Shown: piece by piece, positions 33,313-44,602 of the stretch
Position numbering within the stretch: position 1 is the stretch's first letter
How the letters are laid out: every line of letters starts with the position of its first letter
From: Bryopsis sp. KO-2023
Lineage: Eukaryota; Chlorophyta; Ulvophyceae; Bryopsidales; Bryopsidaceae
Reading direction: 5' to 3'
Length of the DNA: 64,000 bases
Assembly (NCBI GenBank): GCA_030272585.1
Contig: BSYQ01000002.1
Location: 4,588,001-4,652,000, forward strand
Translations under genes and position numbers: made by a program
The notes under the pieces: model-generated
Database searches by the model: none
What the model was told of the DNA's origin: nothing
Seen by the model: the letters and a program-made list of their open reading frames with translations, nothing else

Positions 33313-34526
33313 GGAGTCGGTAAACTTGACATCTTAAACTTCGGGAAAGCATTTTATGGGGCCCGTGTTCCCTTGAAGGGATCATTACTAGCCTTTGAAC
33401 CCCCGAACAATAATTTGTTTTCCAACAGAAAAGACCGACAACAAAAGAACTTACCAGAGGCTGAATGCGATAATATTTTGGCGACATACAACGTAAGTAC
33501 TTCTCTTAGCAACATGACGCATGTTTCTCACGATGTGGGTTCTTTTATCAAGTGTTTTAAGATCCTAAAACCAACCTCTCGTGTCAAGGAATCCGGTCAT
33601 GTGTTGTTTAGGTTCACCGAACGATTGTGAGAGACGTCGGGAGACTCTAGAACTCTGGTGGAAACGTAAGAGAACCACTTCAAGAAACGTTTGCATCTTG
33701 TGAGAGCTCTATCAGCCCTTGTATTTATCCGAATGAATGATTGCCCTCTTGAAAGCAAAAGAACACTTAAAGAAAATGGAAACGCCATAAGAAGTTTCCA
33801 AGGGTGCACTAGTGCACGGGTGGTAAGCATTCTCTTACATTTTAATACTATATTCCACAAATGATTGGAGTGATGAATGTAAATATATATATTTAGCTAT
33901 GGTCCAAATATAAAGACACGGCATAGTTATCACAGTAGCCCTATTCTTGCAAGCGAAGTTATTTTCGTGTTTTCCACTCTTTGGGGAAATACCTTAAGAA
34001 GAACATTTGAGCTATCGAAACGTATGTCAACCTAGGTGGATCATTGTTTAGACGCCAAGGAATACTACTAGGGACGACATCCTTGCTTTAGAGATACGTT
34101 TTGACTCAAACCTAAGAGATTCTTTGGGTTAGTTTATTCGAAAAAATTGAAAAGATATATTTGGGTTGAGATTGCAGGTGGTACTCTTTTTGACGTTAAA
34201 ACGGAAAAGGATGCAATACAAGAACCACCTATGCTAGTGCCGTTTGTGGTGCAAATCGATGTTCAGAGGTACACTTCCGAAAAAGATGCTCCAACAAAAA
34301 AAGCAAGCGATTGATAATATTTCCTTTAGATTCGATTTTTGCAATGTCTTACCTTGAGAGGAGTTCAAGCAAATAATTTGCGCTGCATTTAGATCTAGTG
34401 TTAGTAAAGCTATCGACAAAATCACTCCCTTGAAGACAGAAAATCAAACAACTTTATTGTTGAAAAAGTGAAAGTGCATTCATATGATGCTCGCAGAGCC
34501 ACACTTGAAGGAAACCAAGCTAGGAA
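33313..34526. other. No gene recognised
   Basis: AT-rich with short frames only. 33373-33630 is open on the plus strand (NLPEAECDNILATYN) but carries no motif and cannot be separated from chance. Confidence 0.4.
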
Positions 34527-34534
34527 GTTATAGG

Positions 34535-34945
34535 CAGACATGGGCTGAGACCCCTGTGCACAGGACAGGACAGAACAGACTGTCTGTTCCGTGCACAAGG
34601 TCAGACCTGTGCTGCACAGGCGCACAGACCTGTACAGCACAGCACAGACAGGGTCTGTGCATTGTCTGTGCATTGTCTATGCATTGTCTATGCATTGTCT
34701 GTGCATTGTCTGTGCATTGTCTGTGCATTGTCTGTGCATTGTCTGTGCAGATTCTGTGCAGTTTCTGTGCAGTTCCTGTGTAATTCTGTGCAGTTTCTGT
34801 GCAGAGTCTGTGCAGTTCTGTGATGTGCTTTGCAGTCTGTGCAGCATAGGTCCGACCTGTGCACAGAACAGACAGTCTGTCCTGTTCTAGCCTGTGGAAT
34901 TTCGCAAAACCCGTACAGAACCCTGTCCTGTTCAGCCCATGACTG
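34535..34945. mobile_element. hAT-like MITE with long inverted arms and a 12-bp tandem array
   Basis: 411 bp. The ends CAGACATGGGCTGA ... TCAGCCCATGACTG are inverted with one mismatch, and the 8-bp target duplication is GTTATAGG (34527-34534 and 34946-34953). The arms remain complementary for about 100 bp, including AACAGACTGTCTGTTC-like palindromes. The middle (about 34651-34830) is an array of CTGTGCATTGT-type 11-12-bp units grading into CTGTGCAGTTT units. The duplication length points to hAT. Confidence 0.85.
34651..34830. repeat. TGTGCATTGTC minisatellite
   Basis: About nine 12-bp units TGTGCATTGTCT (two with TATGCA) followed by TGTGCAGTTTC-like units. It lies at the loop of the inverted-arm element. 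Confidence 0.9.
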
Positions 34946-34953
34946 GTTATAGG

Positions 34954-35900
34954 GTTGAAGATACATTTCATGATTGAGGAATGCACTACAAAAATCTTTC
35001 CCTAAAGGCCAGCAAGGTCTTTCTCTCTTTACAAGAAATCACACCTTGATTGATGTTTGTAATTGTATCGAAAACATGAATATGCATGGAAGTTTGGCAG
35101 GATCGAAAATATCAGGAACTAAAAGGAAAAGACTGACCTGACCGAAGAGATTCCGGGTGGGATAGGGAATGGTGATTTGAATAAAAAGACTCGTTAAAGA
35201 TATATCTTTAGGAGTGAAAGGCCGGCTACGAATTAATTGCATTGGTTGGCGTTGGGAGTCCTTTAAATATGTGGTGGTGTTAAAGATTGCTAAGAAGTAC
35301 TATCAAAAGGGGAAAAGAAACCTAGATACAAAGGGAAAGCTGAGAGCAAAGTTTTGTACCAATGGTGAAAACCTCCTTCGCGACACCGAGAAAGCTCCCT
35401 CACTTCCAAAGTAACCTTGTGGAACGACCTAGCAGCAAGGCGAGCTTCACCCTTTGAAAAATACTGTCTTCTCAAGAAACTGGGTCCGCGGATTTGCAAG
35501 TGAATTATGTTTATAGTCTCCAATGGTTTCCTCGATGACTGACTTGATGGATGGACTCTTAACAGTTTTTATTTAGCTCCCGCACTGCGACGTTGCAATA
35601 AAGGTCCTCCACCCCTCTTCGCAAGAATTTTGTAACAGTTTTATAATCAACACTGTTGACCCAGGGGTCAGTTGCGGTGGCGGTTTTAGCCATGCGTACG
35701 GAAGTGAACGAATGCTTGGGCCCGAAGAGGAAAGTGAATTGGAGTTCCTTCAAAGATTTTTCCAGATATTTCTGAACCGTAGAAAGTGTCCAAGAAGCTT
35801 GTGAAGCGGCAGCCTGTTTTAATTCAATAAATCAAACCTTTCGAGGAGATATCGATGGATTACAAACAACCGTGCAAGCACAAACGGACAAAATCAATTC
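34954..35900. other. No gene recognised
   Basis: Short frames only. The segment around 35845-35925 reads as a coiled-coil-like fragment on the plus strand (TTVQAQTDKINSLSGELERK) before a stop, and may belong with the remnant at 36064. Confidence 0.4.
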
Positions 35901-36063
35901 ATTATCCGGGGAGCTGGAGCGAAAAGTAATATAAGTCGGCGGGCCATAGAGGTCGAAGAAGGAGAGAGGGCAATGGAACTATTGGTCTCGCATTTTCTAG
36001 AAAACCAAAGTTCTAAAACCGTTTCTTCTTCTTCTCTTACTTTCACGCAAACGTCCTTCGCGC

Positions 36064-36420
36064 CATGGGTAACGACGTTACTCGGGAAGACCCTCTCGAC
36101 GAAAAGACCCTCCTCGCGCTGGAGATCCACCGCCTCAAGACTCTCCTCCACGAACAAAAGAGGAGCCTCGCCCGCAGCGTCATCCAATAATGGACGAGGA
36201 CTAAGAAGAAAAGGTCCTGGAGACCGACTTAGAGCACCTAGCGTTTACAGGGTTGTACGAGCTGTTAGACAAGATGCATCGTCGGCAAGAGGCTTGCAAG
36301 ATCAATCCATACAAGACGAAACCAATTGAGGATCATCGAAGTTGGCGGAGAGGAGTAATGCACAAAAAGACAAAGGTCCTAAAAAGTACGAAACGACACA
36401 AGAGTCTTAATTCTATACAT
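36064..36420 (+). pseudogene. Decayed coding remnant, coiled-coil-like
   Basis: From ATG 36064 one frame reads MGNDVTREDPLDEKTLLALE and stops at about 36190. Soon after, another frame reads EHLAFTGLYELLDKMHRRQE and continues through KINPYKTKPIED and a lysine-rich tail to a stop near 36420. The amphipathic character suggests one gene broken by a frameshift. It resembles the coiled-coil fragments at 870 and 3427 only in style. Not recognised. Confidence 0.35.
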
Positions 36421-36750
36421 AAATAGTTGGTGGAGGAAAACAGCAGGGGTGACTGAGTTAAGAGGTAAGGTAATATCTTGGAAACCTTGAATTTTGTTGA
36501 GTTGTGCAACAACAGCAGAACTCAGGGTGCTAAGCTGGAAAGTGGTATCGAAAAATGCAGCAGCAAGCGATCTAGAGATATAATAGGGGGAGACAATACA
36601 AGGAACTGCGAAAAGGGCGGGAGTGTTTGAGGGAGTCAATGAATTTGCAAACATTTCAGATACCCTTAGTTTATTGTTTGATTTGAAAGTGCTTCGATAT
36701 AGTTTGGGGTCCACACTTGATGTTGCGGTTGAAATCGTTGAACTGCTCAT
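36379..36750 (-). CDS. Hypothetical protein, 123 aa
   Basis: Open from an ATG at 36750 to a stop at 36379. The N-terminus is serine/threonine-rich (SSSTISTATSSVDPKLY) and the middle moderately hydrophobic (IVSPYYISRSLAAAFFDTT). No transmembrane segment or signal peptide is clear and no family was recognised. It partly overlaps the end of the plus-strand remnant. It could be the N-terminal part of a retroelement gag or a chance frame. Confidence 0.25.
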   Translation of the reverse strand: MSSSTISTATSSVDPKLYRSTFKSNNKLRVSEMFANSLTPSNTPALFAVPCIVSPYYISRSLAAAFFDTTFQLSTLSSAVVAQLNKIQGFQDITLPLNSVTPAVFLHQLFMYRIKTLVSFRTF

Positions 36751-38953
36751 GGTACCTCCACAGATGACTCTAGTCTTTTGTGTCTGAAGAACAAGCTCGG
36801 ATCCTAAGTCCTAACTTCGACACATTATTCGGTACCTTAGTGTTCTTCTCAACCCGACAATATTTTTGACTATCATTGATAAAGCTATCATGAAATACAT
36901 AAAGATTTGGAGAAGTTCACAAGGGAGCCAAAAGATGTTACCAATAATTTTTAATGATGAGATTCTGTTGCTCTGCACTATTTACGGGTAGACACTCTAC
37001 TTTGGAAATCATTAGGGCATCTATCTCGAAAGAGCTTGTCAACAAAATTTTTTTGATGGTATTATTCGCGAAAGTCTTAGGTGGATTCTCAACACAACCA
37101 AATCAGCCCCGACGGAACTTTTATAACATTGGGGGAAAACTCACTCCTAATGCAGCCATACTTTGGGAAGGTTCAAGGGGGGATAATTGCTCAAAAACAA
37201 GATGAGTATCAGAGCTACTTCTTCTTTAGCACGTTTACTTTATTGGAAAAGGAGAAAACAAAAGAATTTTGATGAAAGCTTTGAAAAATCCATGCATGAA
37301 AAAGAAACTTAAGAGAGCCTGTAGTGTTGTTCCAAGGCTTTTTTGGGGAGTTTTAAGGAGAGTACGGTAGACAAAGCTATTCCGATTAGGTCGAGAAGAA
37401 GTTGAAAAAGCAAAACCAAGTGATAAAAAGGAAATAAGATGCCCTTCTTAAAACGACTCTCAACGAAACGAAGGTTAGAGATAGAAACGCTTTAACCTCA
37501 AAAGAGCCATGCATGAACTTGACCTTCCTGTTAATGATAGATAACAGCCGTCATGAACGGCCAACATTCTCATGACGGTTAAATTTCTTGTGTCCAAGAA
37601 TAATGAATAGCACAACTACTATGATTCGGTTATCTGTTATTGAATGTTTTCTCACATAGACACCATAAGAGCTTGTATCATGTCATGAATTAATTTGTCG
37701 CTATCGTTCAAACTGAGTTTTCCTACTCAGTTCACGGTATTCACGGTTTGGATCGACCTTGATATTATTTTGATACTTACTTCAATGACCTTAAACATCT
37801 TTTTAGAAAACGTACATTTTTTGCATCGGATTAGAGAAGCGCATATAAAAGTCCAAAGTACTTGGGAGGGTGGCGGAGACTGGAGAGGGTCCCGATGTCA
37901 TAAAAAGGAAGATATCAATGAATGCTTGGGTGAAAGAGTTGTTTTCCATGGAGGGGAAGTTGTAGATAAGATAAAATCGTCATTCGGTGTAGCACCGGGT
38001 CTTTAAATTACTTATTGATGATAAGATGTATTAAAAGAGTACAATGACATTGAACGAAAGGTCTCAAGGTCAACAAAAAAGTTTTTTTTTGGCTTAAAGA
38101 TGATGTGGAAAAAAACGATTGTAGTGTTTGGACTCCCTAATGCGGGGGGCACATCGATACGTAAGGTTCTTCGCTATAGAAACAATGATCACACCAACGA
38201 TAGCCACGACAACCAAAGCATTGGACTACTTTACGTAGATGAGGGGACAAGAACAATGAATTGTTTGGACAAAAAGTAGGCGTTGAAGATGCAGTCTCGA
38301 CCCTTATCATATTCCACATAGAAAAGTCTCAAATCCTATCGTTTGAGATGATTTACGTTTTGTACGAGCAAGCATGGAACGTTCAAACGATTTTACTTCT
38401 GTTACATAAAACCTCGGGCTAAGCTTCACACCGATCCAAGGGCTTGGACGACGTTCACATTCCTTCTTTGTGTGTGTTGGGGCTACAACACCACATATCA
38501 AAACATTGATACGTTGAAACTCGCATATATAAGCTCGGTGTGCAAGTTCCCAACTACCGTACCCCGTTCATTAAAACGACATATCGACAACTCTGATGTT
38601 TATTCCCCAACCACATTTTCCAAGATGTGGGATTCTACCACTCAACTCAGTGTTCCGACATGATAGACTACTCGACAGGGCATATGGAAGCCGAATTATC
38701 GACAAAAGTTTCCAAGATAAAGCTTATTCTCGAGCTCTTCCCCCACCAAATGGCTAGTTCATACAACACCACAAAAAAAAAAGGTTTTAGGCTCGTTCGT
38801 TGTCGATTAAATCGATAGTAAGTCCATTTGTTTCTTTTTTACACTCAGGAGTCCCGCAGAGGTTTTTCTATACCAAACATGCCACTCATAAAGGATCTTA
38901 CAGCCTTTCACGACTATTTCAAAGAATTTCAGCTGTTGGCACGAGAAAGCAAA
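36751..38953. other. No gene recognised
   Basis: AT-rich with short coherent-looking plus-strand stretches (for example 37081-37272, SPDGTFITLGENSLLM) that lack motifs. A small inverted pair GCCGTCATGA/TCATGACGG lies at about 37547-37580. It may be decayed coding DNA. Confidence 0.4.
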
Positions 38954-39780
38954 CCACCTGATACGGGATAAAGCGAGAAGAGCCCGCAAAGAGGGCGGGC
39001 CGGTCCACCAACGTCCCGTATCGTGTATCATTGGTTTTGGAGCCGAACTTGCGATCCGAAGGTCACGAGTTCGAGTCCTAGCGAGGCCATGGAAGTTGAG
39101 AGTGAGTTGGCACCTCTGACCCGAGAGTGGTAGTAACGAGAGGTGAAAGAGCATGAGGATCACTGCGAAGGAGGGGAGGGGGCTGAGATCATCACAGTGA
39201 TCGCCGCCGCAGAGCAAGGCAAAAGACCATAAGCTCAAGAGACTAGACGGATCAAAGGGATAAGAACAAAGGATCAAAGGATCACAAGAAAGATCCTGGA
39301 GAACCCCCGAATAGACCCGCGAGAGAACGGTAACCCGGTAATCGCAGAGGGGTCAAGGAGAATGGAGTAACGGGCACAAGGAGAAGGTGGTCGAGGGCGA
39401 CCACTGGCCCGAGGGGGGACGAGATGATACGGGATAAAGCGAGAAGAGCCCGCAAAGAGGGCGGGCCGGTCCACCAACGTCCCGTATCGTGTATCACCAC
39501 CCAAGTTCATATAACGCAACAAGCGTGCCCAAAACAATTTGGTCGTGGGTTTGGTGGTCGTGGTCACAATGGCCGAGCCTATAGCACCAGACCTTACAAA
39601 GGGGCTCAAAGTTGAACCCCACTTTGTAAAGAATAGTACACACTTCCCACACCTCCTCATGCAACCCAGGACACCAAGTCGGTGCATTTTATGGGCACAC
39701 AGAGAGGCATTGCTACGGGAGCAATAGATTTCATGGGTCTTTACAAAGGTGCCGACTTTACCCCTTAGTGTATAGTAGGT
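38900..39780 (+). pseudogene. Decayed gag-like remnant interrupted by the TRIM
   Basis: With the TRIM and one target duplication left out, a frame reads QVHITQQACPKQFGRGFGGR and RGHNGRAYSTRPYKGA. It is followed, after an indel, by FYGHTERHCYGSNRF, which looks like the second half of a CCHC zinc knuckle with lost cysteines. A glycine-arginine-rich stretch before a knuckle is typical of gag. The pol region downstream could not be recognised. Confidence 0.4.
38959..39496 (+). mobile_element. TRIM (terminal-repeat retrotransposon in miniature)
   Basis: 538 bp with identical 72-bp terminal direct repeats (38959-39030 and 39425-39496), TGATACGGG ... GTGTATCA. The 5-bp target duplication is CCACC (38954-38958 and 39497-39501). 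A primer-binding-like TGGTTTTGGAGC begins two bases after the left repeat (39032-39043), one mismatch from the site of the large families. A B-box-like GAGTTCGAGTCC follows at about 39067. A G-rich tract lies just before the right repeat. There is no coding capacity. It is inserted in a decayed gag-like frame. Confidence 0.9.
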
Positions 39781-42094
39781 GTTGCTATGGCTACAACCCT
39801 TGATCAATGTCGAAGGAGGTAAAAAGAAACTATTAAGGTAGGGAGACCCGAAAGCGAGATTAAATGAAAGTAAGACTCGACAAGGTTTGCCGACTTGAGA
39901 ACAAGACGTCTCGAAGAAGACATGACTTAAAAGAGTGGTGAAATTCTCAATAGAGAATCGACCTTATGCCATTTTGTAAACAAACAAATTGCGAAGTTGT
40001 TTTCTTTTCTTAGATTCATATAGAGTCTATTGACACTGGGGGAGAGTGAGTAGCGAAGGATCAATATAACGTTTCGAGCGTAGTGATTGAAGCTAGAAGC
40101 AGCATATCATAGTTTAACATTGTAGTTCATAACTCCGTGGGACTAATAGATACTAGAAATTCGGTGACGATATTTACACGAGGAGGCTTGAGGCTTGCAT
40201 GCACTATCTACCTCCACATTTGCACAAAACCTGTGACGATCAATATAGTTAAATTTAATTCTCAGATCGCTAACACTACTTAATCTATACGATACAGTTT
40301 GACCTTATGCTCATCAACATCATCCTCTATGGATTTCGAAGTTGTGGCTGCAAGCACTGTTGAGTTTCAGGTTGAGTCGATATCACTTTGGAAACGACAA
40401 TCTTGGTGTTGATGTGACGGCTTTGATACATATAAAACGTCTTGACGAAGATTTAAAAGCAGAACCACAAGTAAGAGAGAATCTCGTTCAAGTCACCTGG
40501 ACCTAGAAGTTTATGGACTCTCTATACGCAAGCAAAGATTCTTAAGAAAAATTCAGCAAACAAACCGATTTACTTTCCGTTACATAGAAACCTACATGAC
40601 ACTGACGCTGAAAGATTTAATTGGCGCACACCAATCGATAGAAAACTCTCCACTCAAAGCTCGGTTTGACGTGCTTTAAGTATCTCTTAGTAGTTGAGAT
40701 TGAGGCCCGTTTGTCGCCGTTTGTTTCAGCCCTTTTTTTCTTTTTGGAACGATCAAGTGCTAAGTGATGCTACGGCCTGGAGGCATCTTCAACAAAGGTG
40801 TTTCCCGATAGTTTTATCTTCTCGGAGAGTTTAGGGATTGTTTCATATTATAATTGGATGGCTTTTGCAATGATCAGCACTTCTTTCAATGTGTTTGTGT
40901 TGGTAGTAGGCTCTTACGATAATCTATTTGTAAATAATTAAGATAAATAGATAAATAATTCCAATTATTTTTTCCCAGATAACAAGATAAGCTACACAAT
41001 TATTGACTTGCCCCTTAGCCCAAAGTAAGAAATACTCCACGAAAACCAAATAGTTGTTTTTCGACGTGTGTGCAGGGAGTTGCATGTAAATAGTCACTTT
41101 GTACCGATAAAAGTCGGTGCGTTATAGTTTAACATTTCCTAAGCAATGTCATCAAGGTAACTGTCACAGGTAACTGTCACAGCTTGCTGACGGTTATAAA
41201 TTATAACTTATAATAGTAACGATATTGATTCTATTGATTTTGCACTTTCCTTTTGTGAGAAGCCCTAATAGTTTAATAAAGATGGTTTAGGGGAGATGAT
41301 TCAGGAGACTGGGAGCTTCAAGCAACATAATACTTTAAAATATACACCAAGAGAAACAAATAATTCCAACGAAAAAATACTCTAAAAGATGCAGGCTTTG
41401 CGATTAGCATGCAAAAATCTATGGTAATATAATGGGGCAATCCTAACGTATGTGTTATGGGATTTTTTTGGGGGGGGACTCGCTGCCATTATTGATATCT
41501 TATCAACTTCACGTTCGATTCGATAAAAGGACGGTTCCCTAGTAGGACCATACAAACCGGGATCGCTCGTGAATAATTTATGGATTCTTTTAACTACGCT
41601 CGGTAACAACGCAAAAAAGTTAGAAGGCAAGAAGGGCACAGCCGATAGAAAAATATCATCAATATCAATAATCTTCTATGATATTTCTCTATACATGTAT
41701 TCACCGAGGTCGTCAACGCTACAACCAAACGATGTAAAATACGATTCTGAAGGGCGTTAATATAAAATATCAGAGGACGTTGAAGCTGCCTTTCGAGATG
41801 CACCCCACATTCTCGATATATCGCTCAAGTTTCAGGCAAGTCTATTTCAAGTAAGGTGGAGACGTTCTAACCAAGTGAGGCAACTATCGTCGAATCCTTT
41901 GCTTGTTGACTCTTCTAGCCCCTATTCTTACTAATATAGATGCTCAAACGCCGTGGAGGCACACATTATCTTAGTCCGACATGCATCACTTGCATTGATG
42001 TGCATGGGCTCCGCCCTGGCTAGTCATTAGAGATTTTTCAAGGCGAAAGTCGACCTTCCAATATTCGTGAACTTTATCCCAATAAAATAAAACA
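39781..42094. other. No gene recognised
   Basis: AT-rich with many stops. A short tandem duplication GGTAACTGTCACA lies at about 41157-41183. Parts may be old pol sequence of the remnant upstream, but no motif was found. Confidence 0.4.
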
Positions 42095-42096
42095 TA

Positions 42097-42491
42097 CTGT
42101 AATACGCAATTCTTTCACATTGCTCCAAGACCGCTAGTATTTTTTTTCGCCTACCTTATTTTCGTTTCCAAAGATGGGCACGAAAATAACGCAGGCGCGA
42201 AAGAAATGCATGTGGTCGACGCATGTCATCCCACCGTCACGTCGATGGACGCGACATCAACGGTGCTTGTGCGTTGAATCGATACTTTGGGTTTTCCTGT
42301 GCTCGAAGGGTACTTTTGCGTCAAGTCCACACGCGCCCAGTATATTATGTAGCTACATACTTGCGAACCTGAACAGCCCTTTTTTTTTCGCCTGCTCTAA
42401 TTTGTTCCCGCTATTTTTTCGCCTACCTTATTTTTCGTGCTTTGGTATGCCCGCGAAAATAAGGTACAGCGAAAAGATTCGCGTATTACGG
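42097..42491. mobile_element. pogo-like MITE, 395 bp, copy type 1
   Basis: It is flanked by TA (42095-42096 and 42492-42493). The ends CTGTAATACGCAATTCTTT and AAAGATTCGCGTATTACGG are inverted repeats with two or three mismatches. Inside, TTTTTCGCCTACCTTATTTTCGT and GCACGAAAATAACGCAGGCG form subterminal inverted pairs, once near the left and once near the right. There is no coding capacity. The TA duplication and the CCGTA-type end match the complete pogo-like element at 58681. Confidence 0.82.
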
Positions 42492-42606
42492 TAGTAATAC
42501 ACAATACTGACATTGCGTTTGGCGTCGAAGTGTTACGAGTTGAAGGGGTTGATCATGACTAATAGTTTTTAGGGTCGTAGGGGTGTGGCTATGTAACTCC
42601 CCGGGT

Positions 42607-42650
42607 AAAAGAGTGATAAGAAAAGGGATACAAGGCCTTATCACTCTTTT
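42607..42650. repeat. Hairpin with 14-bp perfect stem
   Basis: AAAAGAGTGATAAG (42607-42620) pairs with CTTATCACTCTTTT (42637-42650) over a 16-base loop. A weaker related pair, AGAGTGATA/TATCACCCT, follows to about 42702. It may be an element remnant or a structured RNA end; no context decides. Confidence 0.75.
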
Positions 42651-42801
42651 CCCCAAGAGTGATATGGAAGGAAATACAAGTTTGTATCACCCTTTCTTTT
42701 TTCCAACGAAAGAAAATAAAAAAATATAACCGAAATCTGGGCACTTCATGTTTTTTTTTATTTTCTTGATTATGGGAAATTCATATCATAAAAAATATGT
42801 A

Positions 42802-43196
42802 CCGTATTTTCTCAAATAATAACCCCGGCTCACTATTTTTTCAATGTGTCTTCAAGGGAGGGGACACAATTGGAGAGTGGGTCACTATCAGAGACGGGGC
42901 TTGTATTTTTGTCAATGCACCCCCGGGGGAGACACTATTGGAACTTTTTTTTTGACATTTTCCACTATTGGAGACAGGGCTTGTATTTTTGTCAATGTAC
43001 CCCCGGGGGAGATACTATTGAAACTTTTTTTTTGACATTTTCCACTATTGGAGACAGGGCTTGTATTCTTTCAACCCCCCCCCCCCCCTCCCCCCGGCGC
43101 CCTGGGTCAGTATTGGACAATGCGACACCATTAACGAGTTCGTCACTATTAGAGAGTGCAACACTATTAGAGAGTGCGACACTATAGAAAATACGG
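42802..43196. mobile_element. pogo-like MITE, 395 bp, copy type 2, with internal 80-bp repeat
   Basis: TA on both sides (42800-42801 and 43197-43198). The inverted ends are CCGTATTTTCT and AGAAAATACGG. It contains nearly three units of an 80-bp tandem repeat (GAGACAGGGCTTGTATTTTT at 42891, 42971 and 43051), each with CCCCCGGGGG, then a C-run and an 18-bp repeat AACACTATTAGAGAGTGC. It has no coding capacity. Confidence 0.82.
42885..43080. repeat. 80-bp tandem repeat
   Basis: Units start at 42891, 42971 and 43051 and read GAGACAGGGC TTGTATTTTT, CCCCCGGGGGAGA, a T-run and TGACATTTTCCACTATTG. The second and third boundaries are nearly identical; the first is slightly diverged. Confidence 0.9.
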
Positions 43197-44602
43197 TATA
43201 TACCGCACATACTTCTTTTCTTTTTTCTACTTTTTTTTTCACGTTGGAAGAGATTCAAGTGCGAGTACCTCTTTTGTTGCGTTTGTCCTCCTCCTCGTTT
43301 CGTTTTCAATCCTGGTTTGAGAAGAAAAACAAAATCAGAAAAAAGAAATAATCAAAAGAAGAAAACCCTCTTTTCCCTAAAACAAAGAACCGATTCTTTT
43401 TTCTTTTTTCTCCTTTTTTTATTAGTTCTTTTCCTGAATAGGTAAGGGAAAAAAGAGATAACTAGACAGTTAAACTTATCGGTTCCCTTTTAAAAAAATT
43501 AAAACAGAAAAAAAAAAAAAAAAAACGATATCAGTTCCCTCAGGGTGGAAGAAACAAAAACATAAACTGGAAAATTTATCTTTGAAGAAGAGAAAACTGT
43601 AGAACTATTTTTCAAATATATAATTTGTTTTTTCACTCGAGGGAAAGAGAAGAGAAGAGAAGGGGTTTTTTTTGGGGTTTTTTTTTTTTTTTACAGACCC
43701 AAATCTCCCTAGGCCCCTCCCACATTTTGTATAGTAAAGAAAATATGGACAAGCTAGTTTGTGTTTCCTCAATGTGGAAAAAAAGATGTCACACTTTCTC
43801 ACTTTTTTCTCCATCAGTCATCAACACTGCTCCCATCGCTGTGTTGCCTGAAAATAAAAATGAAAAAAACAAGTTCAAGAAGTTTTTTGCTGCCCCCCCC
43901 CACCCCCCCCCCAAAAAAAAAGATATTGGGGAAAAAACAGCCCTCCACAGAAACCCCTTTCTTTCCTCCCCCAAGAAAACTGGAAAAACTGGAGACAAAA
44001 GAATTTTAATGAAATTAGAAAGAAACAACAGAGCAGCAAAAAAATGGGTCAAATTCTGCCGAACCCTCTCTCCCCCCCCCCCCCCCCCCCCAAAAAAAAA
44101 AAACAACCAAAACAAAATAGAATAAGAGTAATAAAAAATAAAAACGAACAGGGCGAATCCACACCGTCGACTTCCTCTTCTCCATTTTCGTTTTTCGCCG
44201 TTCTTCCCTTTTTCGCTCCGACGCTCTTTCTCTGTGACAAAAAAAAAAAAAGAGAAAACAGGATTCAGACATTGAACAAAGAGAAGGGGAAAAAAAGGAT
44301 GCGCTGCGACCCTTATTTTTTCTTCTCAACCCTGTGGCGTTGCGACCAAAAAAAAAGATCTGGGGAGGATGCAGGGAAAGGGGGGGATTCGCATCAAAAG
44401 CGTCTGCGCGCGCTGCCCACCTTCTCGACAAGGGTTTTCGAGAATTTTTTCCTCTCCCCTTTCCTTTTTCCGCCATTCCAGCGACTCACAATATTTCTGA
44501 AGCCCCACTCAAGGCTTAAAAAAAACAACGTCGGAGTGGAGGGGTTTGTTATGTTTTAAACAGGACCGCGCGCAATCCAATTTTCCCTGTTGAATTCCCT
44601 TT
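43197..44602. other. Homopolymer-rich tract, no gene recognised
   Basis: Strongly strand-biased purine/pyrimidine sequence with runs of A, T and C. C-runs pass straight into A-runs at about 43895-43920 and 44070-44102. Apparent frames are lysine- and proline-rich consequences of this composition. Confidence 0.6.

Noticed and set aside
34651..34830. CRISPR-like array
   Set aside because: Contiguous 12-bp units without spacers, in a eukaryotic MITE.
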